Source: RPQJ01 sp036277615 (GTDB lineage: Bacteria; Pseudomonadota; Gammaproteobacteria; Steroidobacterales; Steroidobacteraceae). Taken from it: a DNA stretch of 14,958 bases. The first letter of the stretch is position 1; each line of letters starts with the position of its first letter. The position numbers were made by a program, and so were the translations under genes. The stretch is taken from assembly GCA_036277615.1 (NCBI GenBank), contig DASUMQ010000213.1, positions 1-14,958 of the forward strand, read 5' to 3'. Below the pieces are notes generated by a model. The model saw only the letters and a list, made by a program, of their open reading frames with translations, had not been told where the DNA came from and ran no database searches. Below, piece after piece: positions 6,549-13,850 of this stretch.

Positions 6549-8870
6549 ATGCCAGTTCGTCGTCGTTCGATGCATGCGTCGAAGTCGCTCGTGGGAACGG
6601 CGGTTGCGCTCGCGGCCGCCGGCGCACCTTTGCCGCTGCAGGCGCAGCAAAGCCCCGCGCCGGAATCGCGGCTGGAGGAGATCGTCGTCACCGCCCAGCG
6701 ACGCGAGGAGCGCCTGCAGGACGTCGGCATCGCGGTCACGGCGCTCGGCAACGACATGCTGACCGACCTCAACATCACGACCGCCACCGACATCACCCGG
6801 GCCGTGCCGAGCCTCAAGATAAACGCGTACTCGTCGTCGCAGGTGGTGTTCAACATCCGCGGCGTGTCGCAGAACGACTACGGCGACCAGCAGGAACCGC
6901 CGGTCGCGGTGTACCAGGACGACAGCTACGCGAGCTCGATCAACGTCGCGAGCTTCCCCGTGTTCGACCTGGCGCGCGTCGAAGTGCTGCGCGGACCGCA
7001 GGGGACGCTGTTCGGCCGTAACGCGACGGGCGGCGCGATCCAGTTCGTCTCGAACCGCCCTACGGAAGAACCCGAGGGCTACGCGACCGCGACGGTCGGC
7101 AGCTACGGCCAGTTCATCGTCGAAGGCGCGGTGTCCGGTCCGCTCACCGAGACGGTGCAGGCGCGACTCGCCGGCATCAGCAACACCGACGACGGGTACA
7201 TGGAGTCGGTCGTGCCGGGCGTCGGCGACCGTGCCGGCAACGACCATTACGCGCTGCGCGGACAGCTCGCTTGGCAGCCGTCCGAGACGACGGACCTCAA
7301 CCTGATCGTGCGCTACATGAAGGCGGACAAGGAGACACAGGCGGGCATCTATTCGCACGCGCCGGCGTGCCCGAACGACAGCTTCCAGGGCGAGTTCACG
7401 CGGCGCGATCAATCGTGCGAGTTCTGGGGCACGGGGCCGGGCGAGGCGGGCACCGGCTATCGCAACGATGCGATCACGCCGCAGTGGGGCGGCGATCCCT
7501 GGAAGACGGCGGAAACGCAGCGCTCGTACGTCGATCGCGAAATCACCGGCGCGACGCTGCACTTCGATTGGGACATCGGCGAACTGCGCCTGGTGTCGAT
7601 CACCGACTACCAGAGCGCCGAGAAGTTCTACCTCGAGGGTGGCGACGCCTCGCCGGTCGACGGCGTGCTGTTCTACCAGGGCAGCGACCTCGAGCAGTAC
7701 TCGCAGGAATTCAGACTCTCGGGCACGTCAGGAGCGCATACCTGGGTCGCAGGTGTCTACGGCATGGACGTCGACGGCGACTACACCGGCAAGTTCGCCG
7801 ACCCGTTCTACGGCTACGATCCCACGGTCGAGATGGGGCAGCAGACGACCTCCTGGGCCGTGTTCGCGCAGGACGAGTGGGCGTTCGCGGAGGCGTTCAA
7901 ACTCATCGTCGGCGCACGCTACTGGAGCGACGAACGCGAGGGCTCGTACTACGGCACGGCGCCGGAGGTGCCGGGACTGTCCGCGCCCGTCACGATCGTG
8001 TTCAACACACGCGAAGTCTCGCCGGTCGGCAGCAGCATCTCGCCCGGGGACGCGAAACGAACCTTCGACGGCGTCACGGCCCGGGTGCAGCTCGACTGGA
8101 AACCGAGCGACACCGTGCTCTGGTACGCGAGCTTCAACCGCGGCAGCAAGAGCGGCGGCTACACGTTCTCGACCGGCACGCCGTACGACCCGGACGGCAG
8201 CCTGACGATCCCGCGAAGCTTCCTCGAGGGCATGCCGTTCGACGAGGAAACCCTCGATGCGTTCGAACTCGGCGTGAAATCGACGCTCGGGGGGTACACG
8301 ACGCTCAACGTGGCGGCATTCCGCTACGACTATTCCGATTACCAGGCGTTCGCGCAATTCGGGCCGGTGCAGACGGTGATCAATCTCGATGCCGAGCTCA
8401 CGGGCCTGGAGGCCGAGCTGACGTCGCGTCCGCTCGACGGCCTGACGCTGCAGCTCGGCCTTTCGCTGCTCGATTCGACCGTCAAGGACGTGCCGTTGCC
8501 CGACGGCGTGACGATCGAGGACCACGACCTGCCACAGGCGCCCGAGTTCTCCGGCAACCTGCTCGCGCGCTACGAGTTCGCGGCCGGGCCGGGCCTCCTC
8601 GGGATCCAGGGCGACGCGCAGTATTCGGGCGAGTTCTGCTTCACCGTGCTGTGTGCCCCGGTCGAGGAGGAGGACGCCTACACGGTCGCCAATGCGCGCA
8701 TCGATTACACGGGCGCGAGCGGGCGCTGGAACGTCGCAGCGTTCGTGAACAACCTGACCGAGGAGAAATACCGCGTCTACGCGTTCGACAGCTCGCTGTT
8801 CTCCGGGGTCGTGGCCGGTGTCTACGCGAAACCGCGCTGGTACGGCTTGAGCGCGACCTACCGGTTCTGA
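6549..8870 (+). CDS. TonB-dependent outer-membrane receptor
   Basis: A 773-residue outer-membrane receptor that would use TonB/ExbBD energy for uptake into the periplasm. The signal peptide (1-32, ending PLQA before QQ) is followed by the TonB box EEIVVTAQ (43-50). The plug domain (about 53-170) contains IRGV (103-106) and the conserved VEVLRGPQGTLFGRNATGG (144-162). The rest is a predicted 22-strand beta-barrel ending in SATYRF, the aromatic C-terminus recognised by the BAM complex. There is no STN signalling domain, so it should not act with an anti-sigma factor. It starts 35 bp after choV with no visible terminator between, so it is probably cotranscribed with the choline-type transporter and may import the same compound. 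It belongs to the large IROMP-like group of oligotrophic proteobacteria, whose ligands sequence cannot predict. A cobalamin or siderophore role cannot be excluded. Confidence 0.92.
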   Translation: MPVRRRSMHASKSLVGTAVALAAAGAPLPLQAQQSPAPESRLEEIVVTAQRREERLQDVGIAVTALGNDMLTDLNITTATDITRAVPSLKINAYSSSQVVFNIRGVSQNDYGDQQEPPVAVYQDDSYASSINVASFPVFDLARVEVLRGPQGTLFGRNATGGAIQFVSNRPTEEPEGYATATVGSYGQFIVEGAVSGPLTETVQARLAGISNTDDGYMESVVPGVGDRAGNDHYALRGQLAWQPSETTDLNLIVRYMKADKETQAGIYSHAPACPNDSFQGEFTRRDQSCEFWGTGPGEAGTGYRNDAITPQWGGDPWKTAETQRSYVDREITGATLHFDWDIGELRLVSITDYQSAEKFYLEGGDASPVDGVLFYQGSDLEQYSQEFRLSGTSGAHTWVAGVYGMDVDGDYTGKFADPFYGYDPTVEMGQQTTSWAVFAQDEWAFAEAFKLIVGARYWSDEREGSYYGTAPEVPGLSAPVTIVFNTREVSPVGSSISPGDAKRTFDGVTARVQLDWKPSDTVLWYASFNRGSKSGGYTFSTGTPYDPDGSLTIPRSFLEGMPFDEETLDAFELGVKSTLGGYTTLNVAAFRYDYSDYQAFAQFGPVQTVINLDAELTGLEAELTSRPLDGLTLQLGLSLLDSTVKDVPLPDGVTIEDHDLPQAPEFSGNLLARYEFAAGPGLLGIQGDAQYSGEFCFTVLCAPVEEEDAYTVANARIDYTGASGRWNVAAFVNNLTEEKYRVYAFDSSLFSGVVAGVYAKPRWYGLSATYRF

Positions 8871-8993
8871 TCCGGCGGCGCCCCCGGAGGCGCATGGCGC
8901 ACCGGGGCACGCCGTTGTCGCAAAAGGATCAGCCGTGGCGGGTCCTGCCGCCCATACTTTGGGCTCGTCCCCGCCGCCGACCCTGGATCCACC

Positions 8994-10580
8994 ATGTCCT
9001 CGATCACGGACGAACCACCGGCCGCGAGCCCTACCGAACGACGCAGCCTGCGCAGCGGACGCGACGCCAAGCGCGCAGCGCGCGCGGCCCGCGCTGCGGT
9101 CTCGGTGCCGTACATCAAGCGAGCGATCCCGCGCTTCGAGGTCCTGAGCGAGGGCGGTCTCGAGACGATCGAGCGCAACGCCGACACGATCCTGGCCGAG
9201 ATCGGGATCGAGTTTCGCGAGGACGCCGAGGCACTGGCCCTCTGGCAGGCCGCGGGTGCGGACGTGCAGGGCGCGCGCGTGCGCTTCGAGCGGGGCATGT
9301 GCCGGGAGCTGATCCGCACGCACGCGCCGCGCGAGTTCGAGCAGGTCGCGCGCAATCCGGCGCGCAGCGTTCACATCGGCGGCGACTGCACGGTCTTCGC
9401 GCCGGCGTACGGCTCGCCGTTCATCCACAATCTCGACGAAGGCCGTCGCTATGCGCGGCTCGAGGACTTCGAGAACTTCGTCAAGCTCGCTTACCTGGCG
9501 AACTCGCTGCACCACTCCGGCGGCACGATCTGCGAGCCGGTCGACCTGCCGGTCAACAAGCGGCACCTCGACATGGTGTACGCGCACGTCAAGTACAGCG
9601 ACAAGCCGTTCATGGGTTCGGTCACGGCCCCGGAGCGTGCGGCCGACAGCGTGGAACTCGCGAAGCTCGCGTTCGGCCCCGAGGCTGTAGATCCTGCGAG
9701 CGGCAGGCTGCGCACGATGCTGGTCAGCCTGATCAACGTCAATTCGCCGCTGGTCTACGACGCGACGATGCTCGGTGCACTCAAGGTCTATGCGCGCGCG
9801 AACCAGGCGACCATCGTCACGCCGTTCATTCTCTCCGGTGCGATGTCGCCAGTGACGGTGGCCGGCACGGCCGCGCAGACACTTGCAGAAGCCATGGCGG
9901 GCATGGCCTTCGCGCAGCTGGTGAATCCCGGCTGCCCGGTCGTGTTCGGCAGCTTCGCCTCCTCGATCTCGATGCAGTCCGGCGCGCCGACGTTCGGCAC
10001 GCCGGAGCCGGCGCTCGTGCTCTACACGATGGCGGCGCTCGCGCGGCGTCTCGGCGTGCCGTTTCGCTCGGGTGGAAGCCTGTGCGCGGCGAAAGTGCCT
10101 GATGCGCAGGCCGCGTTCGAATCGGCGCAGACGCTGCTGCCGACCTGCCTGGCGGGCGTGAACTTCGTGCTGCACACCGCCGGCTGGCTCGAAGGCGGGC
10201 TCGCCATGGGTTACGAGAAGTTCATGATGGACGTCGACCAGGCCGGCATGATGCACACGCTGCTCGCAGGCGTGGACCTGTCGCCGAACGGCCAGGCCCT
10301 GGACGCGATTGCGGACGTCGGTCCCGGCAACCACTTCCTCGGCTGCGCGCACACGCAGGCGAACTTCGAAAGCGCGTTCTACCGATCGCCGCTCGCCGAC
10401 AACAACAGCTTCGAACAGTGGCAGGCGGAGGGGTCGCTCGACATGGCGCATCGAGCGAACGCGCAGTGGAAACGCCAGCTGGCCGAGTACGTTCCGCCGC
10501 CGCTCGACCGCGCCGTCGACGAGGCGCTGCTCGAGTACATCGCGAAGCGCAAGGCCGCGGCGCCCGACTCGAACGTCTGA
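8994..10580 (+). CDS. MttB-superfamily methyltransferase (COG5598), non-pyrrolysine type
   Basis: A 528-residue member of the trimethylamine methyltransferase family. Known relatives move a methyl group from a methylated amine (glycine betaine MtgB, proline betaine MtpB, carnitine MtcB) to Co(I) of a cognate corrinoid protein. Archaeal MttB reads an in-frame UAG as pyrrolysine. Here the frame is uninterrupted, as in the quaternary-amine enzymes. An Arg/Ala-rich start (about 19-35) precedes the TIM-barrel body. Family landmarks are YGSPFIHNL (139-147), GSVTAPE, FILSGAMSPVTVAGTAAQTLAEAMAG and the ending VGPGNHFLGCAHT...FYRSP. The C-terminal segment EYVPPPLD is typical of proteobacterial members. 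ATG 8994 has only a weak ribosome-binding site. The gene lies 123 bp after the receptor on the same strand, so read-through from the uptake operon or its own promoter are both possible. The substrate is unproven. A trimethylammonium compound is favoured by the neighbouring transporter. Confidence 0.88.
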   Translation: MSSITDEPPAASPTERRSLRSGRDAKRAARAARAAVSVPYIKRAIPRFEVLSEGGLETIERNADTILAEIGIEFREDAEALALWQAAGADVQGARVRFERGMCRELIRTHAPREFEQVARNPARSVHIGGDCTVFAPAYGSPFIHNLDEGRRYARLEDFENFVKLAYLANSLHHSGGTICEPVDLPVNKRHLDMVYAHVKYSDKPFMGSVTAPERAADSVELAKLAFGPEAVDPASGRLRTMLVSLINVNSPLVYDATMLGALKVYARANQATIVTPFILSGAMSPVTVAGTAAQTLAEAMAGMAFAQLVNPGCPVVFGSFASSISMQSGAPTFGTPEPALVLYTMAALARRLGVPFRSGGSLCAAKVPDAQAAFESAQTLLPTCLAGVNFVLHTAGWLEGGLAMGYEKFMMDVDQAGMMHTLLAGVDLSPNGQALDAIADVGPGNHFLGCAHTQANFESAFYRSPLADNNSFEQWQAEGSLDMAHRANAQWKRQLAEYVPPPLDRAVDEALLEYIAKRKAAAPDSNV

Positions 10581-10590
10581 GGCACTTGAC

Positions 10591-10612
10591 CTCTCCCGCA
10601 GCCGCGGGAGAG
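10591..10612 (+). terminator. hairpin terminator after the MttB-family gene
   Basis: A perfect 9-bp stem (CTCTCCCGC with GCGGGAGAG) and a 4-base loop begin 10 bases after the stop codon. Only two T residues follow, so this is a weak intrinsic terminator or an mRNA-stabilising 3' hairpin. Confidence 0.6.
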
Positions 10613-10629
10613 TTCCGCGCGACGCGCGT

Positions 10630-10659
10630 CCGGCGCGCGCAAGGCGCGCTCCGCGCCGG
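10630..10659. repeat. GC-rich stem-loop in the convergent intergenic region
   Basis: CCGGCGCG (10630-10637) pairs with CGCGCCGG (10652-10659). An alternative pairing of GCGCGC (10635-10640) with GCGCGC (10644-10649) overlaps it. It lies between the terminator hairpin and the larger palindromic element and may add to transcription separation of the two converging operons. Confidence 0.4.
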
Positions 10660-10667
10660 CGCAGGCG

Positions 10668-10763
10668 ATTCCGGACTCGTTCGCAAAGCTGTGCGAGGCA
10701 TGGATGCCGAGCCCAGAGCCCCCAGGGACGGGTTTACGGCGTCTTTGCGAACGAGTCCGGAAT
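10668..10763. repeat. 96-bp palindromic intergenic element with perfect 21-bp inverted arms
   Basis: The left arm 10668-10688 (starting ATTCCGGACTC) and the right arm 10743-10763 (ending GAGTCCGGAAT) are exact reverse complements over 21 bases, around a 54-base centre. The centre holds a smaller inverted pair, GGCAT/ATGCC (10697-10708), and the sequence CAGGGACGGGTTTACGGCGT. No coding frame is evident. It lies where the MttB-family gene and the corrinoid-activation operon converge, so it could stop transcription from both sides. The nested structure also fits a dispersed palindromic repeat or a transposon-derived miniature element. The centre resembles repeats I remember from gammaproteobacterial genomes, though I have not checked this. 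Confidence 0.75.
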
Positions 10764-10851
10764 TGACTGGGGCGGCGCTCCCACGCAATCGACGGCTGCC
10801 CTCGCGCGGCCGTGCGGGCGACTGCTCCAGTCGATGCGGGAGTGGCGACGA

Positions 10852-12873
10852 TCAGCGCGCGGGCCGGCGGCTCTTGCGCTCGCGACCGCCCGCGGCGACC
10901 GACTGCGCGACGACCTTAGGCGGCGGCAGGTCGACGGCCTTGCGCAGGTTAGGGTAGGCAGCGGTCTTGTGGGGGATCGCCATCGCCTCGACGAAGTGCT
11001 CCTGGAACCGCGGCTCGATCGCGGTCTCGATCTTCTCGACCCGCCGCACGAGCGACTCGATCGTCGCGCGCGACCGCGAGTCGAGCAGTGCGATCCGCGC
11101 GCCGGTGCCCGCGGCGTTGCCCGCCGAAGTGACCCTGCTGAGGTCGCAGTCCGGGATCATGCCGAGCACGGTCGCGTACTTGACGTCGATGTGAGCGCCG
11201 AAGGCGCCGGCGAGCCGGATCCGGTCGACGGTCGCGATGTCGAGGCGCTCCATGAGGAGCCGGATGCCGGCCATCAACGCCGCCTTGGCGAGCTGTATCG
11301 CCCGGACGTCGTTCTGCGTGATGGCGAGAGTCTGGTGCGGGCCCGTGTGCAGCACGTACGAAAACGTGCGGCCCGTTGCCACGACGCGCGGCGACCGCGC
11401 CGCCAGTGAGCCGTCGAACAGCCCGTCCTGCGTGATGATCCCGGCGAGGTACAACTCCGCAATCACCTCGATGATGCCCGAGCCGCACACGCCGGTGACG
11501 CCCGTCGCCCCGACCGAATCCGCGAAGCCCGGATCGTCGGACCACAAGTCCGAGCCGATGACCTTGAACCGCGGTTCGAGCGTGTCGCGGTCGATGCGCA
11601 CCCGCTCGATCGCGCCCGGCGCGGCCCGCTGGCCGCAGCTGATCTGCGCGCCCTCGAAGGCCGGGCCCGTCGGGCTCGAACAGGCGACGAGCCTCCGTCG
11701 GTCGCCCAGCACGATCTCGGCGTTCGTGCCGACGTCGACGAGCAGCGTCATTTCGTCGGTGAGGTCGGGCCGCTCGGCGAGGATGACGCCGGCCGTGTCC
11801 GCGCCGACGTGTCCGGCGATGCAGGGCAGGGCATAGACACGCGCGTTCGGGTGCAGCGCGACGCCGAGTTCGGCAGCCGTCACCGTGACGGCGCGGTCGA
11901 TGGCGAGCGCGAACGGCGCGCCGCCGAGTTCCACCGGGTCGATGCCGAGCACGAGGTGGTGCATGATCGGGTTGCCGACCAGCGTGACCTCTAGGATGGA
12001 GTCGCGCTCGATCCCCGCGTCGGCGGCCACTTCACCGGCGAGTTCGCTCAGCGCCTCGCGCACGGCCCGCGTCATCTGCGCCGCGCCGCCCGGGTTCATC
12101 ATCGAGTACGACACGCGGCTCATCAGGTCTTCGCCGAAGCGGATCTGCGGATTCATGCGGCCGACCGAGGCGACGACCTCGCCGCTGACGAGGTCGCAGA
12201 GGTGCGCGGCGATCGTCGTCGAGCCCACGTCGACCGCGAGCCCATAGGCCGTCTCGTGAAATCCCGGCCAGACCGCGACGATCCGCGAGGTGTCATGGAC
12301 GGCGACCGTCACCTTCCACTGGCCCTGCCGCAGGACGGCCTGCAACTGCTGCAGTACGGAGAGGTCGCACTCGAGGCCCTGCAGCTGCCACTCGCGCTCG
12401 AGCGCGTGCTCGAGCCGCTGCAGGTCGCCGGTCGGATCCTGCATGTCGGGCTCGGCGACCTCGACGTAATGCAGCTTCACGAGCGGGTAGAGCTCGATGT
12501 CGCGCGCCTCCGCCGCCTTGCGCACGACCTGCCGATGCACCTGGCTGTTCGACGGCACGTCGACGACCACGTCGCCCTCGACACGCGCCTGGCACGACAG
12601 CCGCCGTCCCTCGGCCAGCCCCTTGCGCGCGCCGTAGCGGCGTTCCGTCTCGGAGAATGGCGAGAGCGATGCCGCGCTCGACCGCACGCCGTGCTTCGCG
12701 AACTCGCCCTCGGCGACCAGCACCTGGCAGCGGCCGCAGATCGCGCGACCGCCGCAGACTGAATCGACGTCGACGCCGAGCTGCCGTGCCGCTGTCAGCA
12801 GCGGCGTGCCGAGCGGAAAGCGGCCGCGCTTGCCCGAAGGCGTGAAGACGACGAGCGGGTCCTGGCCTTTCAC
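10852..12873 (-). CDS. corrinoid activation protein, [2Fe-2S] ferredoxin plus ASKHA ATPase (RACo/DUF4445 family)
   Basis: A 673-residue protein of the RACo/RamA-like group, which spends ATP and an electron to return inactive Co(II) corrinoid to Co(I). The N-terminal ferredoxin domain (about 5-105) has the cluster ligands C40, C46, C49 and C94. A linker domain follows (about 110-205). The ASKHA ATPase domain (about 210-635) shows DVGSTT (215-220), DVGTNAEIV (380-388) and ATGVTGVCGSGIIE (456-469). The length is normal for the family, with a basic tail (GGRERKSRRPAR). The start is GTG at 12873-12871, 17 bp after the stop of the pterin-binding methyltransferase, with a poorly placed AGG. Methanogen RamA differs in its [4Fe-4S] clusters, whereas this is the bacterial [2Fe-2S] design. 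Its operon partners and the nearby MttB-family gene strongly suggest that it serves their shared corrinoid protein. Confidence 0.92.
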   Translation of the reverse strand: MKGQDPLVVFTPSGKRGRFPLGTPLLTAARQLGVDVDSVCGGRAICGRCQVLVAEGEFAKHGVRSSAASLSPFSETERRYGARKGLAEGRRLSCQARVEGDVVVDVPSNSQVHRQVVRKAAEARDIELYPLVKLHYVEVAEPDMQDPTGDLQRLEHALEREWQLQGLECDLSVLQQLQAVLRQGQWKVTVAVHDTSRIVAVWPGFHETAYGLAVDVGSTTIAAHLCDLVSGEVVASVGRMNPQIRFGEDLMSRVSYSMMNPGGAAQMTRAVREALSELAGEVAADAGIERDSILEVTLVGNPIMHHLVLGIDPVELGGAPFALAIDRAVTVTAAELGVALHPNARVYALPCIAGHVGADTAGVILAERPDLTDEMTLLVDVGTNAEIVLGDRRRLVACSSPTGPAFEGAQISCGQRAAPGAIERVRIDRDTLEPRFKVIGSDLWSDDPGFADSVGATGVTGVCGSGIIEVIAELYLAGIITQDGLFDGSLAARSPRVVATGRTFSYVLHTGPHQTLAITQNDVRAIQLAKAALMAGIRLLMERLDIATVDRIRLAGAFGAHIDVKYATVLGMIPDCDLSRVTSAGNAAGTGARIALLDSRSRATIESLVRRVEKIETAIEPRFQEHFVEAMAIPHKTAAYPNLRKAVDLPPPKVVAQSVAAGGRERKSRRPAR

Positions 12874-12890
12874 GACCTGCGGGACCCCGG

Positions 12891-13850
12891 TCAGTTGGCG
12901 CCGGGCGTCGGCGTGCCCGAGGGCGCGGCCGCGCGGCGACGCATGCCGCCCTCGCGGCGACCACGCGGCGCATCACCGCCGCCCGCGGCCGGCGCACCCG
13001 GCGGCGGCGCGTCGCGAAACCGGCGGATCCAGCGGGCGCAGTCGGGATCGTGGCCCATCATGACGTCGGCCGCCATGCAGGCGCGCACGATGTCGCCGTG
13101 GAGCGGGTTGGTGATGGCGGAGGTCATGCCTGAAGCGATCGCCATGGTCAGGAACGCGCTGTTGATGCCGTCGCGCGCCGGCAGTCCGAAGCTGATGTTC
13201 GACGCGCCACAGGTCGTATTGACCTTGAGTTCCTCGCGCAGTCGCTTGACCAGCCGCATCACCTGCATGCCCGCCCCGTTGATCGCGCCGATCGGCATCA
13301 CGAGCGGGTCGACGACGACGTCGCTGGCCGGGATGCCGTGGTCCAGCGCGCGGTGCACGATCTTCCGGGCGACCTCGAAGCGAACGTCCGGGTCTTCGGA
13401 AATGCCGGTCTCGTCGTTCGAGATCGCGACGACCGCGGCGCCGTACTTCTTCACGAGCGGCAGCACCGTTTCGAGCCGCTCCTCCTCACCGGTGACCGAG
13501 TTGACGAGCGCCTTGCCCCGGTACGCTTCGAGGCCCGCGGCCAGCGCCGCGACGATCGAGGAGTCGATCGACAGCGGCACGTCGGTGATCGACTGCACGA
13601 GCCGCACGGCGCGGGCGAGGATCGCCGGCTCGTCCGCCAGCGGGATGCCCGCGTTGACGTCGAGCATGTGTGCCCCGGCCGCCACTTGTGCGAGCGCATC
13701 TGCTTCGACGCGGCTGAAATCGCCGGCTGCCATTTCCGCGGCGAGCAGCTTGCGCCCGGTCGGGTTGATGCGCTCGCCGATGATGACGAACGGCCGGTCG
13801 AAGCCGAGGACGACCTCGCGCGTGGCGGAGCTGACGACGGTATCGGTCAT
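12891..13850 (-). CDS. methyltetrahydrofolate:corrinoid methyltransferase (pterin-binding domain)
   Basis: A 319-residue pterin-binding TIM-barrel enzyme of the MeTr/MtgA type. It would transfer the methyl group between the corrinoid protein and tetrahydrofolate, here probably methyl-corrinoid to THF. Motifs are GERINPTG (25-32), LDVNAG (63-68), SIDSS (94-98), NSVTGEE (117-123), ISNDETG (143-149) and TCGASNISFGLPARDGIN (213-230). The Asn of ASNISFG corresponds to the MeTr residue contacting the pterin N5. The ATG overlaps the MetF stop as ATGA, so the two are translationally coupled. The last 40 or so residues form a Pro/Gly/Ala/Arg-rich low-complexity tail not needed for the barrel. Dihydropteroate synthase shares the fold but not the motif set, and the operon context argues against it. 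Confidence 0.9.
   Translation of the reverse strand: MTDTVVSSATREVVLGFDRPFVIIGERINPTGRKLLAAEMAAGDFSRVEADALAQVAAGAHMLDVNAGIPLADEPAILARAVRLVQSITDVPLSIDSSIVAALAAGLEAYRGKALVNSVTGEEERLETVLPLVKKYGAAVVAISNDETGISEDPDVRFEVARKIVHRALDHGIPASDVVVDPLVMPIGAINGAGMQVMRLVKRLREELKVNTTCGASNISFGLPARDGINSAFLTMAIASGMTSAITNPLHGDIVRACMAADVMMGHDPDCARWIRRFRDAPPPGAPAAGGGDAPRGRREGGMRRRAAAPSGTPTPGAN

Noticed and set aside
8878..8893. Small GCGCC/GGCGC hairpin just after the receptor gene as a terminator
   Set aside because: It has only a 5-bp stem and no T-tract, so it is too weak to claim in sequence this rich in G and C.
7271..10102. A 943-codon plus-strand frame overlapping the receptor and MttB-family genes
   Set aside because: It is an out-of-frame, Arg/Ala/Gly-rich reading of two genes with strong family motifs. 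It bridges their intergenic region only because stops are rare in this GC-rich DNA.
7728..10451. A 907-codon open frame on the minus strand across the receptor and MttB-family genes
   Set aside because: It is rich in Arg, Ala, His, Glu and Asp without any domain, runs antisense through two clear genes and their gap, and reflects the lack of stop codons opposite G/C-biased codons.
8994..10580. Possible pyrrolysine (in-frame UAG) decoding, as in archaeal trimethylamine methyltransferases
   Set aside because: The frame is uninterrupted from ATG to TGA and no pyl genes are present, so the non-pyrrolysine subgroup is the right assignment.
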